The notes: generated from the sequence alone by a model not told the origin. A stretch of 64,000 bases of DNA from Scatophagus argus (GCF_020382885.2 NC_058501.1:13923501-13987500); one strand, 5' to 3'; positions 25,654 through 37,795 are shown, counted from the first letter of the stretch. Program-made: numbers and translations.

Positions 25654-26521
25654 ATGGCGTCCTGTGCAACTGAGTGGATAACATCCTGTTCCAACATCAT
25701 TTTGTCCGTCACAGCACTGTACTCTTCTTACAGACTCTTTAAGGTAAGTGTCATTCAGTATAATGCCAGTGCAGATGGGATCATAAAATGTGTGAACTTT
25801 TAAGGCTGTAATCATAGTTGACTAACCAATTCGATCAACAGAAAAATGACATATTTTGACAATAATCTTTTAAGTCATTTCAGGCATTTTCCTTGACTGC
25901 CAAAATGTGAGGATTTTCTACCTTATCTCGTCTTGTCTTAAATTTCTCCCTTTGTAAAGCTGCCACTGCCTCTCCCTGCAGGATCATAGGGCTTCGTCAG
26001 TGGGCCTCTTCGTGCTTGGAATCACAGCCGCAGTTTGCATCGCGCATCCCTCCGGCTCAGGTATCACCTCTGCCCAGAGAGAGGCAGAGTGGGCCGGCGA
26101 GGTTCTGGCCCCAGCACTGGTCTCTTTTGATTTTCTATGGCTCAGTGAAGACCACAGCACGGCACATATTCTCCTGTGTGGCTCTTGCCTGCTGCTGGGA
26201 CTGTGTGACTGGCTGTCAGCAGATGCTCTCACAGTGATGACAAGCTGCCTGGGTCTGTCTTCCCTGTCTTGCTGCCTGACGGTGTGTCTGTTTGCTAGTA
26301 ATGCTTTAGGGGCCTTGGGCAGTGTGGCCCTCAGCCTCCCCTTGCTTGTGGCTCCAAGGGCTGGGGCAAACACTTTTGCACCGCTCCTTTCTCCAGCAGC
26401 AGCTGAGGGACTCATCAAGTGGCTTTTAAAAGGTTCCATGTCGTTTGGCTGTTGGGCGTCCACAAAGGCCCTCGGCAAGTTTCTGTTGGATGTGACTGAC
26501 CAATGTAACACAAGTATTTAG
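25654..26521 (+). CDS. tmem276: TMEM276-like multi-pass membrane protein
   Basis: Two coding exons: 25654-25743 (donor AAG|GTAAGT) and 25982-26521 (stop TAG), joined in phase 0, giving 209 aa. The protein is strongly hydrophobic with several membrane segments: near residues 10-28, 34-50, about 88-108 and 115-150, plus a weaker one near 155-170. The motif FDFLWLSEDHSTAHILLCGS aligns with the FDF-W...A-LL-GG motif I recall in human TMEM276, and hydrophobic segments and length agree. Its function is unknown. Human TMEM276 lies beside KIFC2, and kifc2 is the next gene here, which supports the name. The start codon at 25654 overlaps a short upstream ORF (25628-25681) in another frame. The last 209 coding bases, stop included, lie in a 230 bp unit repeated in tandem immediately downstream. 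The antisense open frame over exon 2 is a composition artefact. Confidence 0.72.
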
Positions 26522-26772
26522 TAGATCTGTATGATTGGTCAGCCTTGGGCAGTGTGGCCCTCAGCCTCCCCTTGCTTGTGGCTCCAAGGGCTGGGGCAAA
26601 CACTTTTGCACCGCTCCTTTCTCCAGCAGCAGCTGAGGGACTCATCAAGTGGCTTTTAAAAGGTTCCATGTCGTTTGGTTGTTGGGCGTCCACAAAGGCC
26701 CTCAGCAAGTTTCTGTTGGATGTGACTGACCAATGTAACACAAGTATTTAGTAGATCTGTATGATTGGTCAG
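26313..26772 (+). repeat. 230 bp direct tandem duplication (two units)
   Basis: Unit 1 is 26313-26542 and unit 2 is 26543-26772. Read side by side they differ at only two positions that I can find: GGC/GGT in the TTTGG(C/T)TGTTGG stretch and CTC(G/A)GCAAG. Each unit carries the last 69 codons of the TMEM276-like frame, its TAG stop and 21 bp of 3' UTR. Because unit length is not a multiple of 3 and unit 1 keeps the stop, unit 2 is not translated from this start and lies in the 3' UTR. Confidence 0.97.
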
Positions 26773-28299
26773 TCACAGTCAAGTGACACATCGGACCTGT
26801 GCAAAAATGAATGTGCCGAACTTCAAAGAATTTCAGGACATTTGAGAAGATTTGAGTTAAGTTTATGGCCAGTACAACAAGTGTTGTTATGAATTTGCCT
26901 CAGTGAAGCAGCAGTCACAAATAATAACACTATTAAGGACCTATTTAAATACAGATGGTCACATTAACTTGTATTTTAATTTAAATTTCTAGTAGTTCTG
27001 GTGTGATAAGTTGATTAATGGCTCAATTAATCAATTCTAAATTAAAAGCAACAATTCTGGTGATGGATTAGTTAGCACTTATTCATTGTTGTGTGAAAAT
27101 ACCATAGAATAGCCAGGTCCAGTTTCTCACATTTTCTGTTTTTCTCTTTTTATATGACACTGTGAATGAAGTGTCCTTGGGTTTAAGTCTACTGTTATGA
27201 CAAAACTTGAATGAAATCATAGGATTAGACAAAACGCAGATACCACTGAACAAACTTGAGTATGATATGTGAATATGATGCGACCACCATTTACACCTAA
27301 TAGCTTATGGTGGCATTTGACATCACAAAAACAGTAAATTTTCAATATATTCAAAGTGCCTGAGTGACATCTATTAAGCTACTCAATTGAACACAATTTC
27401 ACAACAAGAATGTCCAGCAGGCTGTATTCACCTCCAAGCCACTGATGCCCTCCACACATCTCTCTGCTCACAGTTTCAGTGTTGTATATTCCAAAAACAT
27501 CCAGCTGCCTCAGATCCTGGGTCCTGTTTGTTCTGCAGCCTCAGCAGTATCACTGTTTAAATATCTGCAGTGGTCTAAGCTTCTGGCCCCGCTGTTACCT
27601 CATCGTGCCCACTTGATACTTACCAGTGCACTTTTTATTTCTTCTTTGGTTTTTAGCAGCTGTAAAGGTAACAGAAATAACCTCGTCTGTCTGACTCAGG
27701 GTCGTTTAAAGGAAGTTTGTCCGCAGTTTTGTCCTTGCAAGATGTTAATATAGTTTACAGAGACCTGTAGTGGACACTGCAGATTCTCTCTCAGGATTTC
27801 AGAGTTGTGAGCAGCTGCCTCAGCAGTTTTTCTGCAGTTTATGTACAAAGTATCTGCGTTTCCTTACCTGTCTGCAGGGCAGTGCCTCTGTCTGACCTCA
27901 GGTGACCGGTGCTATTTTTCAAGGTATTTTTTGTGCACATCTATGAGTTTGAGTCATCACCATAACTGTGCTGGAAGTGCTTCAAATATGTCACACTGTA
28001 CTTATCTTAGTTAATTTTCTATTTGTTAACAAAATGTTAATACTGTTCTCTAAAGAAAATGAACAAAGCTTGAATAAATTATGTAAATGTGATTAAAAAT
28101 CACCCCGGTTATGTGACATTATATTTATATTTCATTTCATGTTTACCTGTCAACTATCACTTATCACTATTGTGCCACTTATAATCCTTGCAAACATCTC
28201 AGTATTTGAAAGTGCATTATTCTGCAGTTTCTGGAACCTTGTTCATCTCATCAACCCTCTGCCTCTGGCTGCTGCTATCAGCACCACCACCACCCGCTC
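26773..28299. other. Spacer between the tmem276-like gene and kifc2
   Basis: AT-rich and non-coding. It probably includes the remainder of the tmem276-like 3' UTR and the kifc2 promoter at its right end. No exon, RNA gene or complete mobile element was recognised. Confidence 0.45.
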
Positions 28300-28607
28300 A
28301 ATCAGTCTCCGTTCTGTATCTGTCACTCCTCCACTGCGGCGCCTCAGGAAACTGCACTGAGCATGCCTGCCGCAGATGCAGCCTGTAGATGGAGCAAAGT
28401 GGAGAGGAGGAGAAAGGGGTGGAGAGAGAATGGCAGAGAGGGAGTCGCACAGGAGCTGCACGCAGCGCTGGGATGCTGTTGCAGCTCTGAGAACAAGAGC
28501 TGCATGAGAAGATTTGTCATTGACAGCACAGATGGTGTGTCAAACAGGACTTGATATGACATCAACGCCAGATTTCCATCACCCAAGAGGAGAAGATATG
28601 TGAAAAG
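28300..28607 (+). other. kifc2: kifc2 putative 5' untranslated exon
   Basis: A GC-richer, purine-rich stretch ends at a splice donor (GAAAAG|GTAAAA at 28608), 200 bp before the first coding exon, whose acceptor is at 28805-28806. The left boundary is approximate. The role is inferred from position and splice signals. Confidence 0.45.
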
Positions 28608-28827
28608 GTAAAAAAGATAAAGCATTTTGTGTGATTGAATGTGTTGGTGGTTAAGAGAGGCAAAAAAATGTTGAACATCTGGAGACATCTGGACCTTTCT
28701 ATACTTGTTTGCTGTAATATTATGTGGGTATGAAATAGAATTTTGTCTGATTTTGTGCACCATAATGAAGGTGCATGTAATTATTGAGTCAATCTGTCAT
28801 TTATAGGGACTCTTGGACAGCGTGGAG

Positions 28828-31800
28828 ATGTATGCCTTCTACTCCCTTTTAGTCTACATCTTCTACACTGTCTTTAAGAAGGAGGAGGAGGAGGAAGCCT
28901 TGGAAGGGGCGTGTGGAGATTCCTCAGACGTATGTCTAGCCATATCATGTCCAGGCTTGGGGGATCTCTGTTGGGAGAACATTTTTTGCAAGGAACATGC
29001 ATGTCTCTCCTACCACCCGACCGTACAGTTTAGACTGTAGTCTCCCTCATAAAGGATGTAGAAATTGGTGGTGTCATATTTCTGTCCTTAGTGAGCATTT
29101 GCAAGCATGCAATGTGTAAAAATTTAGTGTGTGTATTACCGTCTGACCCTGGCCCCATGTATGTTGCTATGCTCAGGAGACAGGACCTGTTTCCATGGAA
29201 ACAGAGAGCAGGACGAGAGATGGCCACACCTCCAAAATGGGAAAAAAGGCTTGTGCTCAGCTCAGTGAGTCAAGTGAGTCCTCAGATAGCTTTTCAGATT
29301 GTGAATAGTGCAACATAAAGGCTGTTGTATGACACAGAAGAATGATACAACACTTATGCTGTGGATAGTTTCAACCATCTGATTAATTAGTGCATCCATT
29401 CCTTAACTCTCTGTGTGATTTCTTGTCACCCAGGCAGTAGCAGTGACAGTGATGAAATGTCTTTGAGTGATGAGGATGAGAAAGATGCCCCAGACATCCC
29501 AGCATGCACTCCTCTTGCTGCCTTTTTGTCCTTCAAGCAGGAGGCTGAGAAAAGGAGGGCCTCACAAGTTCAGATGGAACCAACAGGAAAGGTGACAAAA
29601 CTATCATCACTCAGAATGAGCAGCACACCTGATGCAGGAATATTAATTAACAGTTTCCCACACAGGTGCTTCTGCTGTGTCACTAAACACTCCTGTGTGT
29701 GTTGTTTCTATGCTGCTCAGATGTCAGAGTCTCCCCTGGTGGCTGTGATGTCCCACTTGCTGACTTTTCTGGAGCAGTACTCTCACTTCCAGCAGCTGCA
29801 GCAGCAGGCCGACCAGTACAGGGTCCAGCTGAAGAGACACCGCGTCCAGCACCGTCGTCAGATGAAGGCCCTGCGGGCATCCTACCGCCAGCGTCTCAGA
29901 GACAAGAACAGCATCATCAGCAGCCTGGAGGAGGCCATCAGCCAGCAACAGACCCCCAGTCCACTGAGTGAGGGTGAGGGAGGAAGGGCTGCAGAGGGAT
30001 GGGGGAGGGTGAAATTAAGGTGCAATAGGGGAAGAGTTTACATTTCAACACAGTGAGCGTGAAGATGATGAAAAGCAGAAGGATGTGGAGGTCATGTGGC
30101 TTTTTAAAATAACCATAAAAACGTAGATGCCGTGAAAAGAAAAGCAAATAGATTACACAGGTGGATTTAAATCAATATGAGACTTCAGGTTGGATGAGAT
30201 CATCTGATGGATGGAGGAAGGTGGATGAGGGTGACAATAAATACGGAAAGCCAATGTCAAATGCTTGTCATAATAGGTGTACATCCACTGGTTTATGTAA
30301 TATAGATGACAATGTTTAATGCTATCATTTATAGATGAGGAACCCTGTAAGTTATCCATTACGACATAAAAATGTGAGCATGAATTGAGAAGCAAAGGTC
30401 ATTCAAAGGAAGGGGAGGGATTTTTTCTAATTTTCTAATTTAATGGGAGCCATTAGGACTGTGTCTTACACAGTTCACTTCAGTGGTTTTCCACTGTTGG
30501 CCTAAGATTTTTTTTTTTCACACCAGGGACTCATTGTGCCTTTTTATAGAAGTATACAGTCACCAGCAAAGGAGCAGAATGATTAGATTTATGGGTGTGT
30601 TGGTGTAAATCAAGTTTGCCGAGTTAACACTTCAGATCTGTGACCTCAAAGCTTTAGATGTTCGTGTCTGCTGTCTCTCAGATTTTACCAGATGGTTCTT
30701 TGACCTCAGGGCAGAGGTGTGGATGTACCATCCGTGCTGTCTTGCATTTTTTTCTGTACATATGCACAGCTTGTTAACAAGTGCATGACTCCGTGAAGCT
30801 GTAGACAGATCAGATTCCTGTCCTTAGGCTGACTGATGCAGCCTTGGAGAAATATGCCAATATGTGTCATAATGTGTGTGATAACCAGAGCGCTTGTTAT
30901 TTGAATCTCAGAGTGTAGGCATGTTTAAATGGAAGATTTCACGCACACTGACTCATTAGTTACAGGACCAAGATACATGATTACATGGCAAGGGTCTTTG
31001 GTACTTGGATATGTGATTCTGTGGCTTTCTGTCATGAATAAAACATGGTACAGAGTGCTGTTTTATTCCCTGCAAATGCACTTACAAGGTCTGGCACATG
31101 CAAGATGCCACGTGCACTTGTGTTGGACTAAAAATAGGCCAGAGTCCATGTCCCAGTGTAACAAGGCTGTTCGGTTTGTTTGTTTACTGTAATGCAACAT
31201 GCAGGCTTAAGTGAAGGGGTGAAGCCGTGACACTCAGAATTTCCACCATTTGTACATATAGGCAGTTCAGTATTTAATTTGAGTTAATGACTCGTGTTCC
31301 ATTTGGTGGTCATTCATCATGAAGAAATCTTTTTTTTTTTTTTAAAGATCTTCATCGTCTGTTGTTGTATTGAGCGATCTCAGTGCCCCTGCAGACCTGC
31401 ACAGCTCACAGACTTTTCATGTTTCTTGCAAGCGTGTTTCCTTCAAGACCCCTGATGCACAACTGTGGCCTCTTCTCCATGTTTTTTTTTCTTCTTCTCC
31501 TTCATGGCAACACCGCCTCCCCCTGCACCACTGTGACACAGCAAACCTGACATGGTGTGTTGATAGAATTAGCCTAAGGCCCTGCAATGAAAATCAGACG
31601 TGACAGAGCCTGATGAATCATTGAGAAGGAGCGAGAATGGTGGAAGTACGGTGTTGGACATTTTGCTCAGATTCCTGATGAATGACAGAGGAGTTTAAGT
31701 AGGTTGTTGCATCATATATATAGATGTGAATCCTGGCTCTGGAGATTTGAGAGTGGAAACACAACAACGATAATGTTAACTTTAAGACACGTAATGTGCG

Positions 31801-34800
31801 CAGACAAAATGGTGTGTAAGCTTTAAGTGCATACTTAATGTTCATAAATATTACACACACTGAGGCAGTCATTCACGTGTACTGTGAAAACTGTGGTACT
31901 GTGGTCATAAATGAAACGATTACACATAGAAAACAGGTCAGGGGACATTCACAGGATATTGGCTGGTCCTGTTTCTGTGTGGCTCAATATGAAATATCTT
32001 TCTTATTTATGTCCTCCCAGGTGAGTCCAGCAGTGATGCGGGGACACAAGCTGGGGTCCACAAGCTGGTTGAATCTCTGTACGGTCTCCAGGGTGAGAGG
32101 AGCAAGCTGAGAGGAGAACTCCGTCTGCTGCACTCTCAGCTGGAACAGAAGGAAAAAGACAGACATTCTCGCATACAGGCCTTTCAACAGCAGGTACGAC
32201 ACCGATTTTACGTCCATAGGGATTGGGGAAAAGAAGATCATTCTGTCTGTTTACACACAATTCAGGTCCTGTGTCATTGTGCATATGCGTGAATGTTTAA
32301 TGAGACTGTGTAATCTAACCTATGCTGCCGTTTTGGCCAGAGTCTTCTACTGCAAAACAGATGATGCATTCCTAGAGGCTTCCTGGTGGAAAAACCAGGT
32401 TAAATAAAAATAGCAGAATTATATAACTTCACATTGTGGCTATAAAGCATGGAATGGTATAGGGAGTTGAACATCCATATTGTCAGATCACTTTAACTGT
32501 TCTTATGTCTTGCACAGATCGATGAACTCAAGAGTTGCATAGAGGAGCGTGAGGAGGAGCTGTCAAGACTGAGAACAGCCACTGTAAGTGTTGGAATTAT
32601 TGATTTAATCATTTGTCTCATAGTGTATTCCATCACCCACTGAATGAAATGCTATGAAAATGCCAGCAACAACAAAAATGCCAATAACAAATGCTCCTCA
32701 TGCCATGTTTAACATCTCAATTATACATCCATGAACACTCATTCGCAAGGAGATATATATATGTGAGGAATTCACTTTTCAAAGAAGTCTGGTTTTGATG
32801 CATCTCTCATTGTTACGCTAAAGCTCATGCTTCATTTCCGCAGGGAGCCACAGACTCTGAGAAGCGGGTTCTGTGTCTGTCAGCAGAAAACGAGAGTCTG
32901 AAACAGAACCTGAGCCTTACTCAAGGCCTCCTGCAGCAGCTGTCAACCATCCCCTCCCAGTCCAGCACCATGCTCATCAAGGTGAGAAGCAGCAGCACGA
33001 CTGAGAGCTCACTGACATGTTTCAACTAGAACTCTCAGTTACTTCAAACACATATATTTGTAATTTACTTTGATTTATGTGCTGTGCCAGGAGAATGAAA
33101 ACCTCCGCAGCAGAGTGCAGCAGCTGGAGATATCCCTACAGCAGCGTGCTGAGCACCTGGCACAACTTGAGAGACAAAACGAACAAAGCGAGTGGAGGAG
33201 AGGAGAGGAGCTGAGGAAGCGAGAGGACCGAGTGAGGGAGCTGCAGCTGGAGTTGGACAGAGAGAGAGGCAAGGATCCAGTGGTGAAGGCAAGTCTCATC
33301 TGAAAGGGCTACCGAGATACATTTGAAAGGAAAAATGAACAAAAGTGCAACTACACATTGTCATGTTATTAGGGTGAATTACCCTAAACAGATTTTTGTT
33401 TCTCTCTCAGTATGTCACCCAGACTGTGGAGGTGGAATCACCAGCCACATTAAAGCACCTGACTAAAGCCAGACAGAGGAATGAACTGCTGTCTGAAAAG
33501 CTGGCCACTCAGAATGGGCGGTGCAAACAACTGGAGGAACAAATCAGGAAGTCTGATGAATACAGCTGCAATCTGCAGCACAAGGTAACAGAATCATGTA
33601 TTCTTATCTGTCATATCTGCTTTGGTGTAAAAATACACAGCAATACACACCCACAGAGCCAGAGCGTAAACATATCTTAAACTGGAGTATTAAACAACTT
33701 TTTAAACGGCAGCTTTTGAACGTGTCAGTTCATTACAGAGCTGAACCTGCACATATTCGACCAGTCGAGCTGACAGATTGCCAAATCGCTGTGCTGAACC
33801 CTTTCACAGATTGCAGCATATGAGAGAGAAATCAGTAAACTGAGAGAGGAGCTGTTGAAGGAGATTGGCCATTTGGAGGAGAGGAAGGAGGAAGCCGTGA
33901 AGGCTGCTGCCAGCTGCTCAGCTGAGCACTTTCAGAACCTGCAGGACCAATTCTTCAGTGAGTTACCCCCAAAGAACAACATCTTGGTTTCTGCCCGCAA
34001 GAAGAATAACATTTAATACCACTCTCATATCTGTGACATGAATATGAGGCTACAACCAGCAACTGCTTAGCTTAGCTTAGCATAAAGTCTGGAAACAGGG
34101 TGAAAGTGCTAGCATGGTAGGTAGGTAACAATATACAATATTACTAGATATCTAGTCTTGTTGGTTTAATCAACACAAAAGCCAAAGTGTAAAAATGACA
34201 TGTTGTACTTGTGTAATGTGTGATAGTATTTCTTGGCTGGGTGCAGTGACTTTCTGAACCTTCTTGTCGTCACTGTGAGGAAGCCAGGCAGTCAATAGAG
34301 ACTCCAGGAAAGCTCCTGTCAAAGAAATAGTCTTGCACAGAAGTTTTTGCACAGATTAAACAAACATGCCATGTGTACTAAGCTAAGTGAACCGGTTATT
34401 GTTTATACTTAGCAGACAGATATGAGAGTGGTATCAATCTTCTCATCTAACTCACAGCCAGACAGGAGATAAGCAGATTCCCCATAATGTTAAACTGGTC
34501 CTTTTAAGTGGATTTATTTAGACAAAACTTTATTCAAGTGTGAGTCTATGTGGGATTTTATTATCGGCAGGCTTGCAAAAGCGTTTGACAGCGCTCCCTC
34601 CGACTTTGCGCTCCATGAAGACAGACTATGCCAGTCTGAGGAGCCAGGTTCGAAACTTCTCTGAGTTTTATGGAGCAGCTATCAGCGATGCAAAAAAACA
34701 GGTACGTATCGTGAGAACATCATGATTTCACTTCCCTGTGTTTAGCCCAACAACTACTCCAACCAAATTGACAATCATAGTAATTTTTTGCTGTCTTTGG

Positions 34801-36743
34801 CAGATTTCTGCAGCTATCAGTGAGATGTCCGAAGCCAACAAAGATCTTCTGGAGAAATACAGGAAGGAGGTCGCGCTGCGCAGAAAGTACCACGAGCAGT
34901 TGGTGGAGCTCAAAGGTATGCAGAGAAATGAAATTCACTGCAGAAAATAAAATCTGTGTCATTAACTGGGCCTTCTGTTTTTAGGCAACATCCGCGTGCT
35001 GTGCCGTGTGAAGCCCGTGCTGAAGGAGGACCAGCATGAGGATGGCCAGTCTGTGGTGGTGACGACAGACCCCAACAACGAGTCCTCTCTCACTGTGCTG
35101 AACAAAGGAAAGGGTCGCATCTTTGAACTGGACAAGGTCTTCCACCCTCAGGCCACACAGGAAGAGGTATGAAAATAAACAGCATATGCACAAAATAATG
35201 CTACAACGGGAACTCTAACCTTTGGTTTGGTTTCATCAGGTCTTTCAGGAAATTGAGCCTCTGGTGACGTCCTGCATCGATGGCTACCATGTCTGCATAT
35301 TTGCTTATGGACAGACTGGCTCTGGAAAAACATACACCATGGAGGTATCTTCTCTAATTGAACAGTATCATGGTAGCCACAGAGTGGTGATCCACTATGC
35401 GGACTTAGGTCTAAGTATCCTTTTATCTTTCAGGGCAGTGTAGAGAACCCGGGCATTAACCAGCGAGCCCTGAAACATCTCTTCAGCGTGATTGAGGAGA
35501 GGAAGGACATGTGGTCTTACACTGTCACTGTCAGCTCTGTGGAGATCTACAATGAGGTGCTAAGGTACAGTAAGCTGTGCTTTTTATCCGGCAGCCTAAT
35601 TTACAGATACTAGACTTTTTTATTGCTAATGTTATACTTTGGCTCTCAGGGACCTGCTGAGTAAGGACGGAGAGAAACTGGACATAAAGATCAACCCGGA
35701 TGGAACAGGACAGCTGCATGTGCCAGGCCTCAGGGTCATCGAAGTTAAGAGCTTTCAGCACATCAAGAAGGTGACACAGTGTGTTTAAAACAAGCCACGC
35801 TTCATTCTAACAATAGATTATCACATAATGCTAACTGTTGTTGTTTTTGTCAAGATTTTGGCCACAGCCCGAAGGAACAGGATCACTTTTGGCACTCAGA
35901 TGAACCAGCACAGCTCCCGCTCCCATGCTCTGCTTTGCATCACTGTTCAGGGCACTGACCTCGCCACCGAGTCCAAAACCACAGGTCAGTCACTCATTTA
36001 TTTCTCCTTCTACAGGGAAAGTGTTTGAAAGTATCCATACTGAAAATTTGAACTGGATTTCACATTCCCTAATAAATACCTCTGACTTTTATTAAAGCAA
36101 AGGGCCATCTAGTCACATTACATATAACATACATATTACAATGTGAATATCTGCAGTCCTTAAGTAGAAGGAAAGCTGAGAGGAAGAAAGAGAAAGAGAG
36201 TAGAGAGAACAAGCACCAAAGAGAGGTTTCTGATCAGGATTCAGTCAGAGGTCCAGAGATGATTCCTTCACCATTACTCTGGATTAACATTTCTTTCCCC
36301 AGGCAAGTTGAACCTGGTGGACCTGGCTGGCTCTGAGAGGGTATGGAAGTCTGGTGCAGAGGGAGAGAGGCTGAAAGAGGCCCAGAACATTAACCGCTCC
36401 CTGCTGGCACTGGGGGACGTGATTCAGGCGCTGAGAGCTCGGCAGACTCATATCCCTTTCAGGAACTCCCGCCTTACATACTTATTGCAAGACTCCCTGG
36501 GCAAAGGCAGCAAGACTGTCATGGTGGTGCAGGTGGGATTAGAGACATATTTGCAATAAATTACATTTTAAGTCTTTGTTGGTGCTTGTTATGAGCCTTG
36601 TTTTGTTTCCTCTAAAGGTGTCTGCTCTGGAGAGTAATGTGGGAGAGACGCTGTGCTCACTCAAGTTTGCCCAGAGGGTGTGTAAGGTTGAACTGGGTCC
36701 GGCAGCCAGGAAGATCGAGTCTGGTGGAGGGCAATGCGACTGA
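28828..36743 (+). CDS. kifc2: kifc2, kinesin family member C2 (kinesin-14, C-terminal motor)
   Basis: Nineteen coding exons: 28828-28929, 29177-29264, 29434-29591, 29721-29973, 32021-32193, 32518-32583, 32844-32981, 33091-33288, 33411-33584, 33810-33957, 34571-34701, 34804-34915, 34985-35166, 35240-35344, 35434-35564, 35650-35770, 35855-35984, 36303-36532 and 36618-36743 (stop TGA). All phases agree and give 921 aa. The start [13 protein letters not shown] matches the human KIFC2 N-terminus as I recall it, and separates it from KIFC3. Residues about 225-580 form coiled coil. The motor follows the kinesin-14 neck [11 protein letters not shown] near 581, with Walker A GQTGSGKT at about 665-672, switch I NQHSSRSH, switch II DLAGSER and [20 protein letters not shown]. 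It should be a minus-end-directed microtubule motor; mammalian KIFC2 is neuronal and linked to dendritic or axonal cargo. The intron after 33288 uses a GC donor. A short Ser/Asp/Glu-rich acidic patch lies near residues 64-85. Confidence 0.92.
29974..32020 (+). other. kifc2: kifc2 intron of 2 kb
   Basis: The largest kifc2 intron between coding exons. It is AT-rich, and no further exon or recognisable repeat family was seen apart from short T and A runs. Confidence 0.5.
34017..34434. mobile_element. Inverted-repeat interspersed element (MITE- or SINE-like)
   Basis: A perfect 19 bp inverted repeat (ATACCACTCTCATATCTGT at 34017-34035 and its reverse complement at 34416-34434) bounds a non-coding stretch of about 418 bp in the kifc2 intron 33958-34570. 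Inside lies GCTTAGCTTAGCATAAAG followed by TGGAAACAGG (34070-34100), a phrase I recognise from a very common interspersed repeat of percomorph fish genomes. The flank to about 34510, with TCTTCTCATCTAACTC near its start, also belongs to that repeat as I remember it. It codes for nothing and would depend on another element for movement. The family name is not certain. Confidence 0.65.
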
Positions 36744-37795
36744 CAGTCTTGAATCAGCCATTTCCTGTTCACAGTAATCACCAGGAAGCCATGAATAAGC
36801 AGTCGGATTATCACCCATCCTACCAACCTACATAGCAAACCTGCTCAAGGGCTAAACCTGTGGAGGTCTGTGTGGCACCCGAATGCTGAACCTTGGTTAG
36901 GTATTGAGGATATTGGCCTCCTCTTTGCCATTTTCTGCTTCTGACAAGTGCTAACCATTTCTCATTAGATAATCTGCATGCAGGAGTATTTATTCTTCCA
37001 CTCTCGGTGCCAAAACTACCTGACTCCCCTGCGGTCAAAGATTTCATGCTTCCTTGAACTAAAACATCTCATATTCCCTTTTATTAAATACCAAAATCCA
37101 GGATTTATATCAGCCTCATAAGGCCTTTCTCAGTGTTAAGAACAGCAGTATGTTCAAACAGGTTCAATAAGCTTCCAGTCACAATATCAACTCTTTGCAG
37201 TATAAGTCATCTTGCTATAAATGTGTGTAGTTTGGGAGCTTCATCTCCAATAATGTATATTTTTGAAGGTTGTCGTATGTAGGAGAAAGTGTTATGAAGC
37301 AAAAGAATGGGCTATTAACCATTTCAATGACACTTAAGTCACATATTTGTGTAGTTTTTGTGAACTTCAGAAGAGCACTTTCTGTTTCTCTTTGGAGCCT
37401 TGGTAATTTGCCCTTTGAGGAAAGCTGTTGAAGGGATCAGGTGCCCTTGTATCAAGAGTGGTAACATAATGAGCTGTGCAATATCCTCCTTAATGAGGAA
37501 ACAGTTTGGGCCTACATGAGCAGAAGATGCACTTTACAGTGAAAGGGGCGTTTCAGTTCAGAACAGGTAATTTAGGATAGCAGTAGATATCACTTGTGAA
37601 TGTCATACCAAATACAGCTTGTTGTCATTGTTGTACCTCTATTTATCACCTATTGAATCAACACTTTTGATTCAAGCGTAGCAAATCATAAATGTTACAG
37701 TAAGTACAATAGAGGTCATAGAATTCACTTCATGATGATTAGAGAGTGAATTCACAGATAATTTTCTGAATAAATATGATGTATTTAAAACATGT
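36744..37795 (+). other. kifc2: kifc2 3' UTR with poly(A) signal at 37769-37774
   Basis: Non-coding sequence follows the kifc2 stop for about 1 kb to a canonical AATAAA at 37769-37774, the most likely end of the transcript. No other gene lies between it and ccdc12, which converges from the opposite strand. Confidence 0.55.

Noticed and set aside
25984-26511. 175-codon open frame on the minus strand over the tmem276-like exon 2
   Set aside because: It is the antisense shadow of a GC-rich hydrophobic coding exon. The sense frame has membrane segments, a proper intron junction and a recognisable motif; the antisense product is low-complexity Ser/Arg/Pro-rich.
26545-26751. 68-codon frame in the second duplicated unit, as a separate gene
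   Set aside because: It is a copy of the 3' end only, has no start codon of its own, sits behind the intact stop of unit 1, and shows no splice acceptor that would bring it into a transcript in frame.
28344-28763. 139-codon minus-strand open frame near the kifc2 5' exon
   Set aside because: It shows Ser/Pro/Leu low complexity arising from a purine-rich plus strand, with no family resemblance.
34017-34434. The inverted-repeat element as an endogenous viral or autonomous transposon insertion
   Set aside because: There is no coding sequence, and it is only about 418 bp with palindromic ends; a non-autonomous element fits better.
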